From: Oscillospiraceae bacterium
Lineage (GTDB): Bacteria > Bacillota > Clostridia > Oscillospirales > Ruminococcaceae
NCBI GenBank assembly: GCA_031285945.1
Contig: JAITVF010000168.1
Span: 1 to 8,657 of the forward strand
Direction of reading: 5' to 3'
DNA length: 8,657 bases
Shown: positions 6,371-8,657 of the stretch, one piece after another
Numbering within the stretch: the stretch's first letter is position 1
How the letters are laid out: each line of letters opens with the position of its first letter
Position numbers and translations under genes: made by a program
The notes under the pieces: generated by a model
What the model was told of the DNA's origin: nothing
The model's input: only the letters and a program-made list of their open reading frames with translations
Database searches by the model: none

Positions 6371-6749
6371 CTTTACCTCGGCGTCCCTCGAAAGCCTGCG
6401 CTCTCTGGTAGACGTCAACACCATAGTTGGCGAACCCATTACCTCGGCGGATGGCGTAGTGATCATTCCCATTTCAAAGGTGAGCTTTGGCTACGCCTCG
6501 GGGGGGAGTGATCTTCCCACAGGAAAGCAGGCCGAGCTTTTTGGCGGCGCAACCGGCGGCGGGGTTACGATTCAGCCCCTCGCCTTCCTGGTCATAAGCG
6601 GCGGCAAGGTAGAGCTTTTACAGATGCAGTCGGCCAACAATACGGCAGACCGTATCGTAAACGCCGTTCCGGGCGTTATCGACAAGCTTATCGCCACATT
6701 TAAAAAGGACAAGTCCGCCGAGGAGTGCGAGCCGCAAGGGAAGGAATAA
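6345..6749 (+). CDS. gerW: GerW/YtfJ family spore protein
   Basis: GerW (YtfJ) is a sporulation protein of Bacillus needed for a normal germination response; its molecular role is not settled. The 134-residue product matches the family closely: VDVNTIVGEPI (22-32), DGVVIIPISKVSFGYASGG (36-54), a glycine-rich FGGATGGGVTIQPLAFLVI (66-84), and a C-terminal helical part ending in PGVIDKLIATF (109-119). The start ATG 6345 has AAAGGTGG (6329-6336) 8 bases upstream; a GTG at 6333 is in frame but overlaps this site. It overlaps the end of the DUF2953 gene by 26 bases. Its presence suggests a spore-forming ancestry, though homologues also occur in lineages not known to sporulate. Confidence 0.93.
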   Translation: MSQQHPIGDFTSASLESLRSLVDVNTIVGEPITSADGVVIIPISKVSFGYASGGSDLPTGKQAELFGGATGGGVTIQPLAFLVISGGKVELLQMQSANNTADRIVNAVPGVIDKLIATFKKDKSAEECEPQGKE

Positions 6750-6804
6750 CGGGCCCCTGCGGACAAATACGCGCCCCCGCCTCATAATACCGCCCCTCTT
6801 ACAA

Positions 6805-6810
6805 TATAAT
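6805..6810 (+). promoter_or_regulatory. Possible -10 element for dacF
   Basis: A perfect TATAAT lies 46 bases before the dacF start in the 107-base gap after gerW. No convincing -35 is found at 16-18 bases, and I could not fit a sporulation sigma-F or sigma-G consensus with correct spacing. The remainder of the gap is C-rich and shows no clear terminator. Confidence 0.3.
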
Positions 6811-6856
6811 TGAAGAGACAGCCGGATTATGAGATATTCAGCGGGGAGTGTGTTGC

Positions 6857-8014
6857 TTGAGGGGTAAGCTTTTGTGCCTTTTGCTGGCGGCGTTGCTGGC
6901 GGTGTTTTCGGCGCCCGCGCTGGCGGCGGGTGAGGATCGCGCGGTAGTGCTCAGCGTGCCCGACGCGCAGGGCATGGAGGTTGGCGCCAAGGCGGCCATA
7001 GTGATGGAGGCAAAGACGGGGAAGGTGCTTTTCGCCCAGAATATCCACGAGCAGCTCCCCATAGCCAGCACCACCAAGATCATGACCGCCCTTTTGGCCC
7101 TTGAGCAAAACGACATCGACGCCCTGTTCGAGGTGGACGATACCGCCATACATGTCGAGGGAACCTCGATGGGCCTTGTGGAGGGCGACAAAGCGTCTCT
7201 GCGCGCCCTTGCGACCGGGATGCTGCTATCCTCGGGCAACGACGCCGCCGGAGCCGCCGCGGTCAGGATATCGGGCTCACTGCCGGAGTTCGCGAATACG
7301 ATGAACGAGCGGGCAAGGCGCATAGGTATGGAAAACACAAACTTTGTAACGCCCTCGGGCCTTGACGCCGAGGGGCATCTTTCCACCGCCTACGATATGG
7401 CTCTTCTTGCCCGGGAGGCTCTTTCCAACCGGGATTTTCAGAATATCTGCTCCCAGTACCGGCTGCGGGCCAGCTTTGGTAATCCGCCATACGACCGGTG
7501 GCTGCAAAATCACAACCGCCTTTTAAGCTCCTACGACGGGACTTACGGCGTAAAGACCGGCTTTACCCGCAAGGCCGGCCGCTGCCTTGTTTCGGCTGCC
7601 AGGAGGGATGGTGTCGAGCTCATATGCGTAACCCTTTCCTTCCCCGGCGACTGGGCTATTCACCGTAATTTTTACGATAAGTTCTTCGCCGAGCTGACAT
7701 TTAAAAACCTGGCGGAGGATATCCCCGAGGTAAACGTTCCCGTGGTGGGGGGAACCGAGAGCGGAGTAATGGCCGTGAGGTTTGAGGAGGCTGAGTTCTC
7801 AGTCCCCAAAGAGGGGGCCGATATCCGGTACGAAATCGCGGCTCCCCCTTTTGTATACGCACCTGTACTGGCGGGGCAGTATCTGGGGGAGGCGAGAATC
7901 TATCTCGAGGGAGAAAACGTTTTTACCCTGACATTGACGGCGGACCGCGACGTTCCGCTGCTTCACGCCGAAAAAAAGCACTGGTGGGCAAGTATAGTGG
8001 ACTGGTTCGGATAG
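6857..8014 (+). CDS. dacF: D-alanyl-D-alanine carboxypeptidase, DacF/PBP5 type
   Basis: A penicillin-binding serine peptidase that removes the terminal D-alanine from peptidoglycan stem peptides, acting outside the membrane; in Bacillus, DacF works in forespore cortex formation. The 385-residue product has a signal peptide (residues 1 to about 23, cleavage near ALA-A), the peptidase S11 domain with S71-T-T-K74, S126-G-N128 and K233-T-G235, then the beta-rich PBP5 C-terminal domain (about 277-370) and a short Trp-containing tail (375-385) that could be a membrane-binding amphipathic helix. TTG 6857 is chosen because GGGGAG (6843-6848) lies 8 bases upstream; GTG 6848 is in frame but overlaps it. 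The S11 identity is secure; the paralogue name dacF rests on its position next to gerW and rluB. Confidence 0.88.
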   Translation: MRGKLLCLLLAALLAVFSAPALAAGEDRAVVLSVPDAQGMEVGAKAAIVMEAKTGKVLFAQNIHEQLPIASTTKIMTALLALEQNDIDALFEVDDTAIHVEGTSMGLVEGDKASLRALATGMLLSSGNDAAGAAAVRISGSLPEFANTMNERARRIGMENTNFVTPSGLDAEGHLSTAYDMALLAREALSNRDFQNICSQYRLRASFGNPPYDRWLQNHNRLLSSYDGTYGVKTGFTRKAGRCLVSAARRDGVELICVTLSFPGDWAIHRNFYDKFFAELTFKNLAEDIPEVNVPVVGGTESGVMAVRFEEAEFSVPKEGADIRYEIAAPPFVYAPVLAGQYLGEARIYLEGENVFTLTLTADRDVPLLHAEKKHWWASIVDWFG

Positions 8015-8051
8015 TCCGCCGATTTTCCCCCGTAAAAAGGATGATAAAACT

Positions 8052-8657
8052 ATGGCCGGCAAGCCCGAGCGAATTCAAAAGGTACTTTCGGAGCACGGAA
8101 TACTCTCACGCAGAAAGGCGGAGGAGGCGGTAGCCAGGGGCAGGGTGACGGTCAATGGGCACCCCTGCGCCACCGGCCAGCCGGTGAACCCCGCAAGAGA
8201 TATAATAGCGCTCGACGGCGAGCGGATTGTCTTTGAAAAAAAGCGCAAAACCACAACTATTATACTTAATAAGCCCAGGGGTGTAGTCGTAACCACAAGC
8301 GACGAAAAGGGTCGCCGTTCGGTTCTCGACCTCCTCGACGGGCTGGACGAGCGGGTTTATCCCGTCGGCCGGCTGGATATGGCCAGCGAGGGACTTTTGC
8401 TGCTTACCAACGACGGCGAGCTAGCCAACGCCGTGATGCACCCCAAAAGCCATATAGGCAAAACCTACCGGGTAACCGTTCGCGAGGCCATAACCGAGGA
8501 GCAGATCATAAAGCTTACGACCGGCGTTATGCTCGACGACGGCAAAACGACCCTGCCCGCCACGGTTCATGTCACGGCAAAGGAGCCGGGCCGAAGCGTA
8601 TTCCAGCTCACTATATTCGAGGGGCGCAACCGCCAGATAAGAAGGATGTGCGAGGCC
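8052..8657 (+). CDS. rluB: RluB-type rRNA pseudouridine synthase, 3' end missing
   Basis: This enzyme isomerises a specific uridine in 23S rRNA to pseudouridine; the RluB/RsuA subfamilies are hard to separate on sequence. 202 codons are visible without a stop before the right edge. An S4 RNA-binding domain covers residues 5-60 (RIQKVLSEHGILSRRKAEE and RGRVTVNG), and the catalytic domain begins near NKPRG (73-77). The catalytic aspartate is D109 in GRLD (106-109), followed by EGLLLLTNDGELA (113-125), HPK (130-132), KTYRV (137-141) and the conserved EGRNRQIRRM (190-199). About 30-50 residues are probably missing. The start ATG 8052 is preceded by AAAGGATGA (8036-8044). It follows dacF by 37 bases and is likely co-transcribed; the dacF-rluB neighbourhood is common in Firmicutes. 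Confidence 0.9.
   Translation, partial: MAGKPERIQKVLSEHGILSRRKAEEAVARGRVTVNGHPCATGQPVNPARDIIALDGERIVFEKKRKTTTIILNKPRGVVVTTSDEKGRRSVLDLLDGLDERVYPVGRLDMASEGLLLLTNDGELANAVMHPKSHIGKTYRVTVREAITEEQIIKLTTGVMLDDGKTTLPATVHVTAKEPGRSVFQLTIFEGRNRQIRRMCEA

Noticed and set aside
6783..6789. CATAATA as a sigma-G -10 element for dacF
   Set aside because: It fits a CATnnTA pattern, but the nearest suitable -35-like sequence is only about 13 bases away, which is too close.
6838..7386. A 182-residue leftward open frame opposite dacF
   Set aside because: It lies opposite the signal peptide and catalytic motifs of the carboxypeptidase and resembles no known protein; it is a coding shadow.

Overview
The window looks like ordinary chromosome from a GC-rich, endospore-lineage member of the Clostridia (Firmicutes), probably near the Oscillospiraceae; this placement is an inference. 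It rests on scpA-scpB followed by a ytfI-like (DUF2953) gene and gerW/ytfJ, then a DacF-type D,D-carboxypeptidase and an RluB-type pseudouridine synthase, on strong GGAGG-type ribosome binding sites, and on frequent TTG and GTG starts. I see no rRNA, tRNA, CRISPR array, transposase, phage gene or integration site.

Left part (1-1666). A leftward gene runs off the left edge. It encodes a degenerate GGDEF domain whose signature and metal and inhibitory-site residues are lost, behind a near-consensus promoter (TTGCAA-17 nt-TATAAT). Divergent from it is a Nudix hydrolase of the Ap4A-hydrolase type. The Nudix gene converges on a leftward gene for a 61-residue single-pass membrane protein, and a very long hairpin with A and T tracts on both sides lies between them as a likely bidirectional terminator.

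Middle part (1667-3508). hflX (ribosome-splitting GTPase) starts at TTG and is followed after 6 bases by a 184-residue, very acidic protein that I cannot assign.

Right part (3509-8657). A 164-base spacer carries a promoter and three copies of an AT-rich palindromic arm that can pair in two exclusive ways. It precedes a compact rightward cluster: site-2 protease (M50), scpA, scpB, the DUF2953 gene and gerW. The genes overlap or are separated by very short gaps, so co-transcription is likely. After 107 bases comes dacF, then the rluB-type gene, which runs off the right edge. ScpA and ScpB form the kleisin part of the SMC condensin; the M50 protease, DUF2953 protein, GerW and DacF point to membrane, envelope and spore functions.

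I do not find a convincing new multi-gene system. The items most worth a second look are the M50 leader with its competing palindromes, the inactive GGDEF protein at the edge, the unassigned acidic partner of hflX, the small membrane protein, and the long convergent hairpin.
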